From Deltaproteobacteria bacterium (GTDB lineage: Bacteria; Desulfobacterota; Binatia; UBA1149; JAJCZL01), in contig JAJCZL010000024.1 of NCBI GenBank assembly GCA_029262415.1, positions 1 through 53,854 of the forward strand: 53,854 nt of DNA, in the 5' to 3' direction. This document shows, one piece after another, positions 34,247 through 43,041 of this stretch. Under the pieces are notes generated by a model, which had not been told where the DNA came from, made no database searches, and saw only the letters and a list, made by a program, of their open reading frames with translations. Numbering within the stretch: position 1 is the first letter of the stretch; every line of letters begins with the position of its first letter. Made by a program: the position numbers and the translations under genes.

Positions 34247-37200
34247 ATGGCCTCGTCAACGGCGGGCTGGATGGCGCCGATCCTGTTCTTGCAGGCGGCG
34301 AACCCACGGATCCTGGCATCTTGGCACGGTTTCCTGCACGCGGCGATTGCCTCGGCCGTGGTGCGGACGGGGCTGCCGCCGGAGAATCCGTTCTTTGCCG
34401 GCGAGCCGCTGCGCTACTACTACGTCTACCACTGGGTGAGCGTGCTCACTAGTGCCGTGCTGCCGGTCGACCCGCTGCAGGCGTTTCAGATCCTCACCCT
34501 ATTCGGCCTCGCCTGTCTCATCTTTGGCGTCGGTCTTGCGGCAAAACGGATGACCGGATCGAACATGGCAGCGACCGTTGCCGGTCTGTTCGCGTTGGCC
34601 GGCCTGAACCCGCTTGGACCCCTGCTCGCGGGGGCACGCGCGCAGCTGCGCGGGCAGCTGCTTTGGCACGATGCAGCGCATGCCGCGCATGCCGCCGGGG
34701 ATCTCTACGTCACCAACCGGCTTGCCGACCAGTGGATGATACATCCGCTGCTGCCGAAACTCTACGTGTCTAACGACTGGCGTTTCGGCAACGACCTGGT
34801 GTGGTTCCTCGACAACTCCTCGCGCGGACTCGGGCTGGGGCTGTTCGCGCTGCTGTGTCTCGTCGTATTGAGCACGGGCGCGCGCGTACGGCTAGGTTCG
34901 GCCGCCGCGGCCGTTCTCGGTTGCGCCGTCTCCGCATTGAACCCTTTGCTGGGTCTTGCAGGCTGTGGCGCGCTCGCCGCCGGAGCCATCGTTGCGCGCG
35001 CGATCCCTCGACGCCGCGAGGCCGACACGGTTGCGATCTCCCCGGCGCTGGCGGCCTGCGCAGGCGCCGTCGCGGCCTTTCCGAGCTACGCACTGCTGTT
35101 CGGCCAAGGCGAAGCCGTCCTTGGGCTTTCGCCGGGCGTACATCTACTCGGGAAGACGCTCAACACCTCGGCGAACTTCCTTCTGCTCCTACCCCTGGCG
35201 CTGCTTGCCCGTGCGCACGCGCGGAGCGGGCGGGCAGGAAGCATGCAGCCGGACTCGTGGATAGTGGCGGCCACGTTGCTCTTGCTCACATCGATCCTGA
35301 CTGCGTTGCCGGAGAACAACGAACACAACCTCGCTAACCTTGCGCAGGTTCTGCTTGCGGTTCCCGCCGCTGCCGGACTCATGCGCTTGCGATCCCCGGT
35401 GCGCTTCGCCGTCGCCGGGTGGTGCATCCTTCAGGCCTGCGCGATCTTCGTTTCGTTCGCCGGCAGGCCTGCGATGCCGCTGGTGTCGCGCTCGGGGGAA
35501 CTGCGCAGGGCCGAAGCGGAAGATGGACTGCACGAAGCCTACCGTTGGATCCGTGACCAGACCGCCGAACGCGCCGTCCTCGTCACCGATCCCGCCCGAC
35601 CTATCAAGATGTCGGGGAACGTCTCCGAACTGCCCGCCCTGAGCGGCCGCAGCCTCTTCGTGGACCAGCGCAGCTATTTGATTGAGCCTTATCCGGACAT
35701 GGAAGAGCGCCTACGGGTGGCCGGCGCGATCGCCTCGGGCAGTGCAAGCGAGGCAGACATCGCGACGGTCACCGCGCACGGCAGGCCGGTGTACCTTCTG
35801 AGTACCGAAGCCGCTTCTCAGGAGCGCATTGCCGTCTTGACGCGGGCGTACGGGCCGCCCGCGTTGCGCTCCGGGATCGCCGCGATCTTTGCGATCGGGG
35901 CACAACCTGAGGGCTGGGCCCCCGAGTTTGCAGGTTACCTCGGCGGCGCCGAGGTAGATCAAGCGCGCGATGTCGCGATCGATCGCGAGGGCAACGTGTA
36001 TGTAACCGGCGGCACCGCTTCGGACGGCTTTCCCGCAGCGCCACGGGGCGTCGCCTCCACCACCATCGGCGGCGCGAGCGAACCGGGTCCGGGCGACGCG
36101 CGTACGGATCCAATCGCGATGGACGTCTTCATCACGAAACTCTCCCGTTCCGGCGAGTTGGTGTGGACGCGCAGACTGGGGGGCCCCGGCTACGACCGGG
36201 CCTATGCCGTCGAGGTAGACGTTGCCGGCAATGTTTACCTCGCCGGCCGTGCCGGCGGCGGGTTCCCCGTCAGCGCGGGCGCGTTCCAAACGCGCTTCAT
36301 GGGCGGAACCCAGAGCCCGCGCTACGGGTCTCAGGACGGCTTCGTCTGCAAGCTCACCGCGGCAGGCGAACGCGTCTTCTGTAGTTATTTCGGGAGCGGC
36401 GACCCGATGCCGGTACGCGACCTGGCGGTTGCGGCTGACGGTACCATCTACCTCGCCTCCGGAAGCAAGACCGCCGACTTTCCGCAGACGGTTGCGCGTG
36501 CGTTCAACAACCGTCCGCGCGGTGGTGGGGACGCGGTTGCCGCGAAGATCTCACCCGACGGAGGTCGGGTCTTGTGGGCCACCTACCTGGGCGGAAGCGG
36601 CCGCGAGAGCCACGAAAACTCAATTCGACTGGACGCAACCGGCAACCCCTTTGTCTTGTTCACGACCGAGTCGACCGGGATCGCAACGCCCGGTGCGTTC
36701 AGCACGCGTTACTCGGGACATCAGGACGTCTTCGCCGCCAAGCTCGACCCCGCCGACGGCTCTTTAGTCTGGGGAACGTACTTTGGAGGCTCCGGTAACG
36801 AATCCACGGAGACCCACGAGTTCGCGGTCGATGCCGCGGGACACGCGTATATCGCCGCGCCGACGACGTTCGCACCGGACTTTCCGGTGACGGCAGGATG
36901 CCTGCAACCCAGCTACGGCGGAGGCGGCAATGACATGTTCGTTGCAAAGCTTTCGGCCGACGGCTCGGAACTCCTCGCCGCGACCTTCCTCGGCGGGGCG
37001 GGTAAGGACAGGCCCGAGGGCGTCGCGGTGGACCCCTCGGGTCGCGTCTATGTGACGGGCACGACCACGTCGAGAGACTTTCCCGTTACCGCCGATGCGG
37101 CACAGCCCAAGTTGAGAGGGGAACGTGACAGCGTCGCTGTGGTGCTGTCGCCTGCGCTGGACATGCTCATCTATGCGACGTTCCTCGGAGGATCAGGCAT

Positions 37201-37357
37201 CGAGTACGGCCGCGGCATGGCGGTTTCTTCGAATTCAGGTCTGTTCGTAATCGGCGGTGACACGAGTTCCGGGGACTGGCCGGCACGCCCCCCGCTGCCG
37301 GTGCTCTACGGCGGCGGCCCGAGCGACGGGTTCGTCGCAGCGTTTGCGCACAAGTAA
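34247..37357 (+). CDS. GT-C-like membrane protein fused to SBBP beta-propeller repeats
   Basis: A 1036-residue fusion. Residues about 1-420 are polytopic with a GT-C-like signature (LPPENPFFAGEPLRYYYVYH), the loop used by lipid-linked-sugar glycosyltransferases of the DUF2298/ArnT type. After a linker, residues from about 560 to the end are seven-bladed-propeller (SBBP) repeats (YLGGAEVDQARDVAIDREGN; GGPGYDRAYAVEVDVAGNVY; TFLGGAGKDRPEGVAVDPSG). The ATG at 34247 is chosen over an earlier frame start at 34037 that would lie inside the divergent gene. The propeller matches blade segments of the separate protein at 43042, so the two are relatives. I know of no named enzyme with this architecture. 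Confidence 0.75.
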   Translation: MASSTAGWMAPILFLQAANPRILASWHGFLHAAIASAVVRTGLPPENPFFAGEPLRYYYVYHWVSVLTSAVLPVDPLQAFQILTLFGLACLIFGVGLAAKRMTGSNMAATVAGLFALAGLNPLGPLLAGARAQLRGQLLWHDAAHAAHAAGDLYVTNRLADQWMIHPLLPKLYVSNDWRFGNDLVWFLDNSSRGLGLGLFALLCLVVLSTGARVRLGSAAAAVLGCAVSALNPLLGLAGCGALAAGAIVARAIPRRREADTVAISPALAACAGAVAAFPSYALLFGQGEAVLGLSPGVHLLGKTLNTSANFLLLLPLALLARAHARSGRAGSMQPDSWIVAATLLLLTSILTALPENNEHNLANLAQVLLAVPAAAGLMRLRSPVRFAVAGWCILQACAIFVSFAGRPAMPLVSRSGELRRAEAEDGLHEAYRWIRDQTAERAVLVTDPARPIKMSGNVSELPALSGRSLFVDQRSYLIEPYPDMEERLRVAGAIASGSASEADIATVTAHGRPVYLLSTEAASQERIAVLTRAYGPPALRSGIAAIFAIGAQPEGWAPEFAGYLGGAEVDQARDVAIDREGNVYVTGGTASDGFPAAPRGVASTTIGGASEPGPGDARTDPIAMDVFITKLSRSGELVWTRRLGGPGYDRAYAVEVDVAGNVYLAGRAGGGFPVSAGAFQTRFMGGTQSPRYGSQDGFVCKLTAAGERVFCSYFGSGDPMPVRDLAVAADGTIYLASGSKTADFPQTVARAFNNRPRGGGDAVAAKISPDGGRVLWATYLGGSGRESHENSIRLDATGNPFVLFTTESTGIATPGAFSTRYSGHQDVFAAKLDPADGSLVWGTYFGGSGNESTETHEFAVDAAGHAYIAAPTTFAPDFPVTAGCLQPSYGGGGNDMFVAKLSADGSELLAATFLGGAGKDRPEGVAVDPSGRVYVTGTTTSRDFPVTADAAQPKLRGERDSVAVVLSPALDMLIYATFLGGSGIEYGRGMAVSSNSGLFVIGGDTSSGDWPARPPLPVLYGGGPSDGFVAAFAHK

Positions 37358-37450
37358 TCCGTTTTCGCGCCCGCATACCGCATGTACTCGGCAGAGCCGG
37401 CGTTTCCAGAACGGTTCTTTCCATGCCTACTATGTATGTGGCCGATCGGC

Positions 37451-38536
37451 ATGAAGGAAAGACACCGTCCACGCATCAAGCGCGAGCCCTGCTTCCGCGC
37501 CGCCCGGCTGACTTTGCTCGCCGTCGTTCTGCTGTGCCGCACCAGCGCGCTCGCAGGCTTTGAACAAGGCGTGCAGGCCCACGACCGCGGGGATTTCGCG
37601 ACCGCGATGCAAGAGTTCGAAGCGGCCGCGCGCAAAGGCGACCTGCGGGCCCAGTACAACCTCGGCGTAATGTACCAGGAAGGCCTCGGCGTCGAACGCG
37701 ATGCCGCTGTAGCCGGAGAGTGGTTCAAGCAGGCGGCGGCACAAGCTGCCGAGGATGAAGCCGCCCGGCCCGACCTGGGCGAGGCGGCACAGCTTGCAAC
37801 GCAGCCGGCCAAGTGGTTCCGGCAGTCGACCCAATCTGCGCAAACCGCAAACCAGGGGACCTCGAGTCTGGGATTCTCGGACGCACCCGTTGAGCTTGGA
37901 TCCCTGCTCGTCAATCTCATGATCGGCGTCGTCATCTCTCTGGTGCTGGCAATGCACTTTCGGCTCTTCTCGACGACGCTCACGAACCGCGACAACCTTG
38001 CCTTCACGTTCCCGTTCATTCTACTGACCACGCTGCTCATCATCACGATCGTGAAGTCCTCTCTTGCGCTTTCACTCGGACTCGTCGGAGCACTCTCGAT
38101 CGTACGCTTTCGCACGCCGATCAAGGAACCCGAAGAGCTCGCGTACCTGTTCATGGCGATCGCGGTAGGGTTGGGGTTGGGCGCGAACCAAAGGCTTCCA
38201 ACGGTCGTCGCCGTTGCCGTGATCCTCGTGGTCATGGCGCTGCTGAAACGGCGGCAGATGGGAAATCGGTCGGAGAATCTGTTCTTGTCCGTGGACTTCA
38301 CGGAACAGGACGGACAAACGGCACCGAGTATCGACACGCTTGCCCGCGTGATCAACGGCCACGTCGTCTCTAATGATCTCAGGCGCTTCGACCAGCGCGA
38401 CGGGACCCTGGAGGCGACCTACCTAGTGCAACTGGCCGGGCCGCAGCAGCTCGGGCGGCTCATTGAGACGCTCCGCACGGAGTTTCCGGGGCTCGGCATC
38501 ACGTTTCTCGATCAGGACCGGCTCACTGCTCCTTAA
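37451..38536 (+). CDS. Sel1-like repeat plus DUF4956 membrane protein
   Basis: A 361-residue protein. It starts with a Sec signal (ARLTLLAVVLLCRTSALAGF, near residue 35), followed by one to two Sel1-type helices (FEQGVQAHDRGDFATAMQEF; GDLRAQYNLGVMYQEGLGVE), then a DUF4956 domain with about four membrane helices and its landmark GALSIVRFRTPIKEPEELAY, and a soluble C-terminal domain (about 280-361). DUF4956 proteins are often encoded beside CotH and VTC genes, as here, and probably form a membrane complex with them. The first ATG is uncertain: 37382 is also possible. The CotH gene begins 15 bp downstream. Confidence 0.82.
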   Translation: MKERHRPRIKREPCFRAARLTLLAVVLLCRTSALAGFEQGVQAHDRGDFATAMQEFEAAARKGDLRAQYNLGVMYQEGLGVERDAAVAGEWFKQAAAQAAEDEAARPDLGEAAQLATQPAKWFRQSTQSAQTANQGTSSLGFSDAPVELGSLLVNLMIGVVISLVLAMHFRLFSTTLTNRDNLAFTFPFILLTTLLIITIVKSSLALSLGLVGALSIVRFRTPIKEPEELAYLFMAIAVGLGLGANQRLPTVVAVAVILVVMALLKRRQMGNRSENLFLSVDFTEQDGQTAPSIDTLARVINGHVVSNDLRRFDQRDGTLEATYLVQLAGPQQLGRLIETLRTEFPGLGITFLDQDRLTAP

Positions 38537-38550
38537 AGGAACCGTCGGTC

Positions 38551-41229
38551 GTGATCCTGAAACCGCGAGAGCCCAAAGCAGCGGCACCGACTCGCCTGGC
38601 GGGCGCAGCGGCTTCCAACCGACCGGTATTGACCGCTCTCGCGATTGCTTTCTCGGTCGTGGCGCTACTTGCCGGCTTCGCACTGAAATTCGACGTCGGC
38701 ACAAGCCTGCGCCGCTCACTGACGGAACTCGGTTTTATTTCTACCCATCAGTCGCGAAGCAGCCGGGGCCTGATAAGGCTCCCTGGACGCTGGCTCGCAA
38801 CGAGGTTCAGCGCGGCCGAGGTTCCGATGCTCGCCCTCGATATCAAGTTCAAGGATCTCCAGGCACTTCAAAAACGAAGGGACGAAGCCTTACGCGAGGG
38901 GCTCCTGCAACAGCGCGAGGACGACTACGTTTCCGCAGCTATCCGGCTGGACAACCGCCGGGTGAGAGTGAAGCTCCGACTGAAAGGCGACCTTGTCGAC
39001 CATTTCACGGGGGATCAGTGGTCTTTCCGCGTTCACACCAAAGACGACGACCACATCTTCGGCTTGCGCCGCTTCTCCATCCAGCACCCGCGCGTGCGCG
39101 ACTTCCACATCGAACCGCTTTTCTTCGCCGCCATGGCGAGGGAAGGAATCCTCGCACCGCGCTACTTCTTCGCCGATGTCCGACTGAACGGAGACGACTA
39201 CGGAACCATGGCGATCGAGGAGCACTTCTCCAAAGAGTTGCTTGAGTGGCGGCATCGCACCGAGAGCGTGATTCTGCGCTTCGACGAATCACTTTTTTGG
39301 GCGGCGAGCGACGGCTTTGAGCACGGCTTTTACGGCGTCTTTGACAACTTTGCGAGTGCCCCGATCACCGCGTTCGGCTCGGGTCGCGTCGCGGAATCGC
39401 CGCGCTTGCGCGAGCACTTCGCTGTCGCTTCGGGGCTGTTGCAGGGGTTTGCCAGGGGCGAGCTCCAAGCGGGGGAAGTCTTCGACACCAGGCTGTTCGG
39501 CCGCTACGTCGCGGTCGCGGAACTTTGGGGGGCGCGCCACGCCTTGCGTTGGCACAATCAGCGCTTCTACTACAACCCGACCACGGCCAGGCTGGAGCCG
39601 ATCGCGTTCGACTCCGGTGCGGGCCACGCGCTTGACGCCGAAGAAATGGTCTCACGCCGCGAGCCCATCGTGGTCCGCATGCTCGAGGACCCCGTGATCT
39701 CAGCCGAGTACCTCACTACGCTGGAGCGGATAGGAGCCGAGCTTGAAGAAGGCCTACTCGGGCGCGAGCTGGGCGCAATAGAGTCGGGCTATCTCGAAGT
39801 GCTCCGGCCGCGTTACCCCTTGCTCGACGGTTTCGACTTCGAGCGTCTGTCCCGTCGCGCCGACCGCTTGCTGGCGCTGGTCGATCGGCCCGGCGGATTG
39901 CCTTATCCCGATTACCCTGCGCTCGCGCACGCCAGGGTCTACGATTCCGGCGGAGTTACGGTCGTCGAGATCACCAACGCCGTTCCTCACCCGATCGAAG
40001 CGGTGTCGGTGTCCTGGGCTGATCCGGAGGGGGGCGCACGCACGGGAGAGATCGCATTGGGTGACGGATCACCGCTGCTGTTAGAGGCCTCGCCGAAGGC
40101 CGCTCCGCCTTCTACGTTGCGCGTACCCCTAACAGCTCCGCGTGGGGCCGAGACCTGGGTCCCCGAACTCACCGTGCGTATCAGAGGGCACGCGCGCCTC
40201 TACCGCACCACAGCTTTGCCTGGAGCGCCGGCCTTGACCACAAGGCCGGTGGCGCCGGTCGGCGCCGAAACGCTCGCGCGGCAGTACGAGTTCCTCGATT
40301 GGGACCCGCGAACCCGACGTCTTGGAGTCCGTCCCGGCACTTGGTCTATCGAAACGCCTCTGGTCGTAGGCTCTGACGTGCAGCTCACCGTCGGCGCGAG
40401 AACCACGCTGGCCTTCGCCCCGGAAGCTGCGTTGATTTCCTATGGGCCGGTGGAATTCAGCGGCTCCGCTTCAGATCGAATCCTGCTGAAACCCCTGACG
40501 CCTGCACTAGGGTGGCAAGGCGTGGCCGTCCTTGCCGGTGGCCGGCCATCATCATGGAAGCACGTCTCCGTCCAGGCGACGACCGGCATCGACCAGGCGG
40601 GATGGAAGCTGACCAGCGGCGTAACGTTCTACCAGAGCCCGATCCAGATGCACGATTGCGTCTTTAGCGACAACCGTACGGAAGACGCGCTCAACGTCGT
40701 TCGCTCCCAGTACAGTCTGCAGAGGATTCACATCCTCGACGCCGTCTCCGATGGATTCGATTCGGACTTCTCCGACGGAGTGATCCAGTCAAGCCGTTTC
40801 GAACGCATCGGCTCTGCCGGCGGCGGCGACGCCATCGATGCAAGCGGCAGCCGTATCGAGATCCGCGAAGTTGCGTTTCAGACCATAGGGGACAAGGCGC
40901 TCTCGATCGGCGAAGGCAGTGTTGTCACGGCCGACCATGTGGAGATCGACGGCGCGAGCGTTGGTGCGGCAAGCAAAGACGGATCGAGGCTACATTTGCG
41001 GGACAGTCGCATCCGCAACGCGGCGCTGGCGCCGCTGATGGCCTACGTAAAAAAGCCCGAGTACGGACCGGGCAAGCTGAGGGCAGAGAGAGTTTCCATC
41101 GACCGTTCACCGAGAATCCAAGCCCAGACCGGCAGCGAGATCATCCTTGACGGGGTCTTGGTGGCGACGTCTGACATCGATGTCGAAGCCCTGTACGCGG
41201 GTGTAATGCGCCCGGGGTTGAGGAGATGA
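38551..41229 (+). CDS. CotH-like kinase with C-terminal beta-helix domain, membrane-anchored
   Basis: An 892-residue protein. An N-terminal anchor helix (TALAIAFSVVALLAGFAL, about residues 30-48) faces a large exported part. The CotH core is visible: RRVRVKLRLKGDLVDHF, then WHNQRFYYNPTTARLEPIAF (residues 334 on), the typical loop with an Asp ending in FDSGAG. CotH of Bacillus phosphorylates spore-coat proteins. Residues from about 600 to the end form right-handed beta-helix-like repeats (VEFSGSASDRILLKPL, SDGFDSDFSDGVIQSSRFER), an adhesion or polymer-contact fold. Start: GTG after AAGGA. The end overlaps the VTC start by four bases (ATGA). Confidence 0.82.
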   Translation: MILKPREPKAAAPTRLAGAAASNRPVLTALAIAFSVVALLAGFALKFDVGTSLRRSLTELGFISTHQSRSSRGLIRLPGRWLATRFSAAEVPMLALDIKFKDLQALQKRRDEALREGLLQQREDDYVSAAIRLDNRRVRVKLRLKGDLVDHFTGDQWSFRVHTKDDDHIFGLRRFSIQHPRVRDFHIEPLFFAAMAREGILAPRYFFADVRLNGDDYGTMAIEEHFSKELLEWRHRTESVILRFDESLFWAASDGFEHGFYGVFDNFASAPITAFGSGRVAESPRLREHFAVASGLLQGFARGELQAGEVFDTRLFGRYVAVAELWGARHALRWHNQRFYYNPTTARLEPIAFDSGAGHALDAEEMVSRREPIVVRMLEDPVISAEYLTTLERIGAELEEGLLGRELGAIESGYLEVLRPRYPLLDGFDFERLSRRADRLLALVDRPGGLPYPDYPALAHARVYDSGGVTVVEITNAVPHPIEAVSVSWADPEGGARTGEIALGDGSPLLLEASPKAAPPSTLRVPLTAPRGAETWVPELTVRIRGHARLYRTTALPGAPALTTRPVAPVGAETLARQYEFLDWDPRTRRLGVRPGTWSIETPLVVGSDVQLTVGARTTLAFAPEAALISYGPVEFSGSASDRILLKPLTPALGWQGVAVLAGGRPSSWKHVSVQATTGIDQAGWKLTSGVTFYQSPIQMHDCVFSDNRTEDALNVVRSQYSLQRIHILDAVSDGFDSDFSDGVIQSSRFERIGSAGGGDAIDASGSRIEIREVAFQTIGDKALSIGEGSVVTADHVEIDGASVGAASKDGSRLHLRDSRIRNAALAPLMAYVKKPEYGPGKLRAERVSIDRSPRIQAQTGSEIILDGVLVATSDIDVEALYAGVMRPGLRR

Positions 41230-41912
41230 CAATGCGCCCCGGGGCTCGCTTTGAGACGAAGTACGTGGCGGACGGGTCGCTATACCACGACGTTGTTCAT
41301 TGGTTGCGCATGCATCCGGCGGGCTTCCGCATTCTCTACCCTCCACGCTGGGTTAACAGTGTGTACTTCGACAACGCGGAACTCGCCTCCTACGATGAAA
41401 ACCTCGCCGGGGTCTCGCGGCGTGCGAAGCTGAGGCTACGCTGGTACGGCGACAAGGAACTGCCATCACGTGGGGTATTGGAAGTGAAACAGCGAGACGA
41501 TCGGCTCGGGTTCAAGCAGACTTGCACGGTGACGCTGCCGTCCAACCGTGCGACCCTGACCTGGCGCAGCAACATTGAGCGAATGTGTCAGGCACTGCCG
41601 CCGCAGTTCCGCTCCTGGTTCCGGGAACACCCGCAAGCGGTCATGCAGAACCGCTACCTCCGCGACTACTACCTCTCGGCCGACGGCGCAGTCCGAAGCA
41701 CCGTGGACCGCAGGCTCGCGGTGTACGACCAACGCTATGCTGGTGTGCCGCACTTGCGCCGGCGCGTGCCGATCGTCGACGTCACCGTCCTCGAACTAAA
41801 GTTCGCGCCTGAACTGCAGGCGCGGGCGGCGCAGATTGTCAAAGACGTACCGCTGCGTCTGAGCCGGCACTCAAAGTACGTCGGTGCGGTCGGAGCCATG
41901 CATGGGTATTGA
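41226..41912 (+). CDS. VTC-domain protein (polyphosphate polymerase-like)
   Basis: A 228-residue protein covering the VTC4-type catalytic tunnel domain. Conserved basic and acidic positions appear in order: RFETKY (8-13), SVYFDNAELASYDENLAGV, RRAKLRLRWYG (about 66-76), EVKQRDDRLGFKQ, RSTVDRRLAVYD, VLELKFAPELQA and the closing RLSRHSKYVGAVGA. In yeast this domain makes inorganic polyphosphate from ATP at a membrane. Bacterial VTC proteins beside CotH and DUF4956 are uncharacterised, so polyphosphate synthesis is a guess. No signal peptide is seen, so it should be cytosolic at the membrane face. The ATG overlaps the CotH stop by four bases. Confidence 0.9.
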   Translation: MTMRPGARFETKYVADGSLYHDVVHWLRMHPAGFRILYPPRWVNSVYFDNAELASYDENLAGVSRRAKLRLRWYGDKELPSRGVLEVKQRDDRLGFKQTCTVTLPSNRATLTWRSNIERMCQALPPQFRSWFREHPQAVMQNRYLRDYYLSADGAVRSTVDRRLAVYDQRYAGVPHLRRRVPIVDVTVLELKFAPELQARAAQIVKDVPLRLSRHSKYVGAVGAMHGY

Positions 41913-42897
41913 GCGCGCTCGCGGCCCGCGGACGCTGATCGCGCTCGTCACGCTCGTCGCCGTCTGTGCCGTCCTCGCAGGAGCGTTCGGTTTCGAATTC
42001 GCGCGCGACCGTTATCGCCGCCTCGAGTACGCGCAACACCTCGCACTGGGCGCAGCGGTTCGCAACGGGCTCGTCGCTCGGGGGTTCCGCGCGGTCGTTG
42101 AACCGAGCGTCTCCGGAACTGAGGCCGCGAACCTGTGGTTCGTCGGTCACATTTACCCGAAGAACCGCTTCTTCGGCGGGGAGAAGCCACAGTTTCCCGA
42201 CAGTGAACGGCCGCTGGCGTTTTTGGAGCGACTCGCCGCACATCGACCGCCGCAACGCATCCTCTTCGGGGGCGACAGCGTGTGGAAACCGACGCCCGAC
42301 GCGCTTGACCACCTCGAGGCACTCGCCGACCACTTGCCCCAGGCGCGCTTCATCTTGGGTAACCACGACGACTACTGGGGAACCTTGCGTACGATGCCGC
42401 AACGCTTCGACGCCATCTATCGCCGACGCTACGGGAGCGAAGACATCGACGGTGTTCGTGTCATTCACGTGCACACGGTCAGCGAGGACGGCCGCTACGG
42501 GCTCGACGCCGAACAACGCCTCTTCCTCAACGCGGCGCTGGACGGTACTTCCTACCGATACGCCTTGCTGACGATGCACCACGCCCTTTGGGCGGGCGCC
42601 GGAACTCAGACCAACACCCCCTACCCAGACGCCGAGAACCTGGCGGACGATTGGGTGGCGAACGTTGCCCCGCTGCTGGTGCGGGGGCGCGTCAAAGCCG
42701 TACTCGCGGGCGACGGCGGCTGGCGTTCTCACGGCGTGGTCTACGATATTGAAGGCATTCCCCACTACTTGACGGGTTGGTCAGGGTTCCGCAGTGACAT
42801 TGCACCCGAATGGTTGTCGATCCGGTTCGATTCGAGCGGTCCCGTCACACACTGGAACGTCCTTTGGAGGGAAGTGCACTACCGCAAGCAGGGTTGA
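41902..42897 (+). CDS. Calcineurin-like metallophosphoesterase with degenerate metal motifs, membrane-anchored
   Basis: A 331-residue protein starting 11 bp inside the VTC gene. An N-terminal helix (ALVTLVAVCAVLAGAFGFEF) is an anchor or signal, so the domain is probably periplasmic. GGDSVWKP and ILGNHDDYW are two core motifs of the calcineurin-like phosphoesterase fold, and TMHHALW matches motif IV. The first motif (normally D-x-H) reads VGHIYP, and the last (normally G-H-x-H) reads AGDGGW, so the metal site looks incomplete. It may be inactive or use one metal. Tight coupling to CotH, VTC and DUF4956 suggests it trims or senses a phosphate-bearing product. Confidence 0.72.
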   Translation: MGIERARGPRTLIALVTLVAVCAVLAGAFGFEFARDRYRRLEYAQHLALGAAVRNGLVARGFRAVVEPSVSGTEAANLWFVGHIYPKNRFFGGEKPQFPDSERPLAFLERLAAHRPPQRILFGGDSVWKPTPDALDHLEALADHLPQARFILGNHDDYWGTLRTMPQRFDAIYRRRYGSEDIDGVRVIHVHTVSEDGRYGLDAEQRLFLNAALDGTSYRYALLTMHHALWAGAGTQTNTPYPDAENLADDWVANVAPLLVRGRVKAVLAGDGGWRSHGVVYDIEGIPHYLTGWSGFRSDIAPEWLSIRFDSSGPVTHWNVLWREVHYRKQG

Positions 42898-43041
42898 GAT
42901 CGGGGGCCGACCATGATGGCGCGCGATAGGGCCGGTTAGCACAACGCCCGTCTTATCCCGGCCGGACCCCTCTCGGTGGGGGAGCGAATCGGGCAACGAC
43001 TTTCGCTGGCGCGGATTGCCGAGAAGGGCTAGGGTCATAGA

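Noticed and set aside
38463-39245. 260-codon frame overlapping DUF4956 and CotH
   Set aside because: Rich in Arg/Pro, typical of a shifted frame; both overlapped genes have family motifs.
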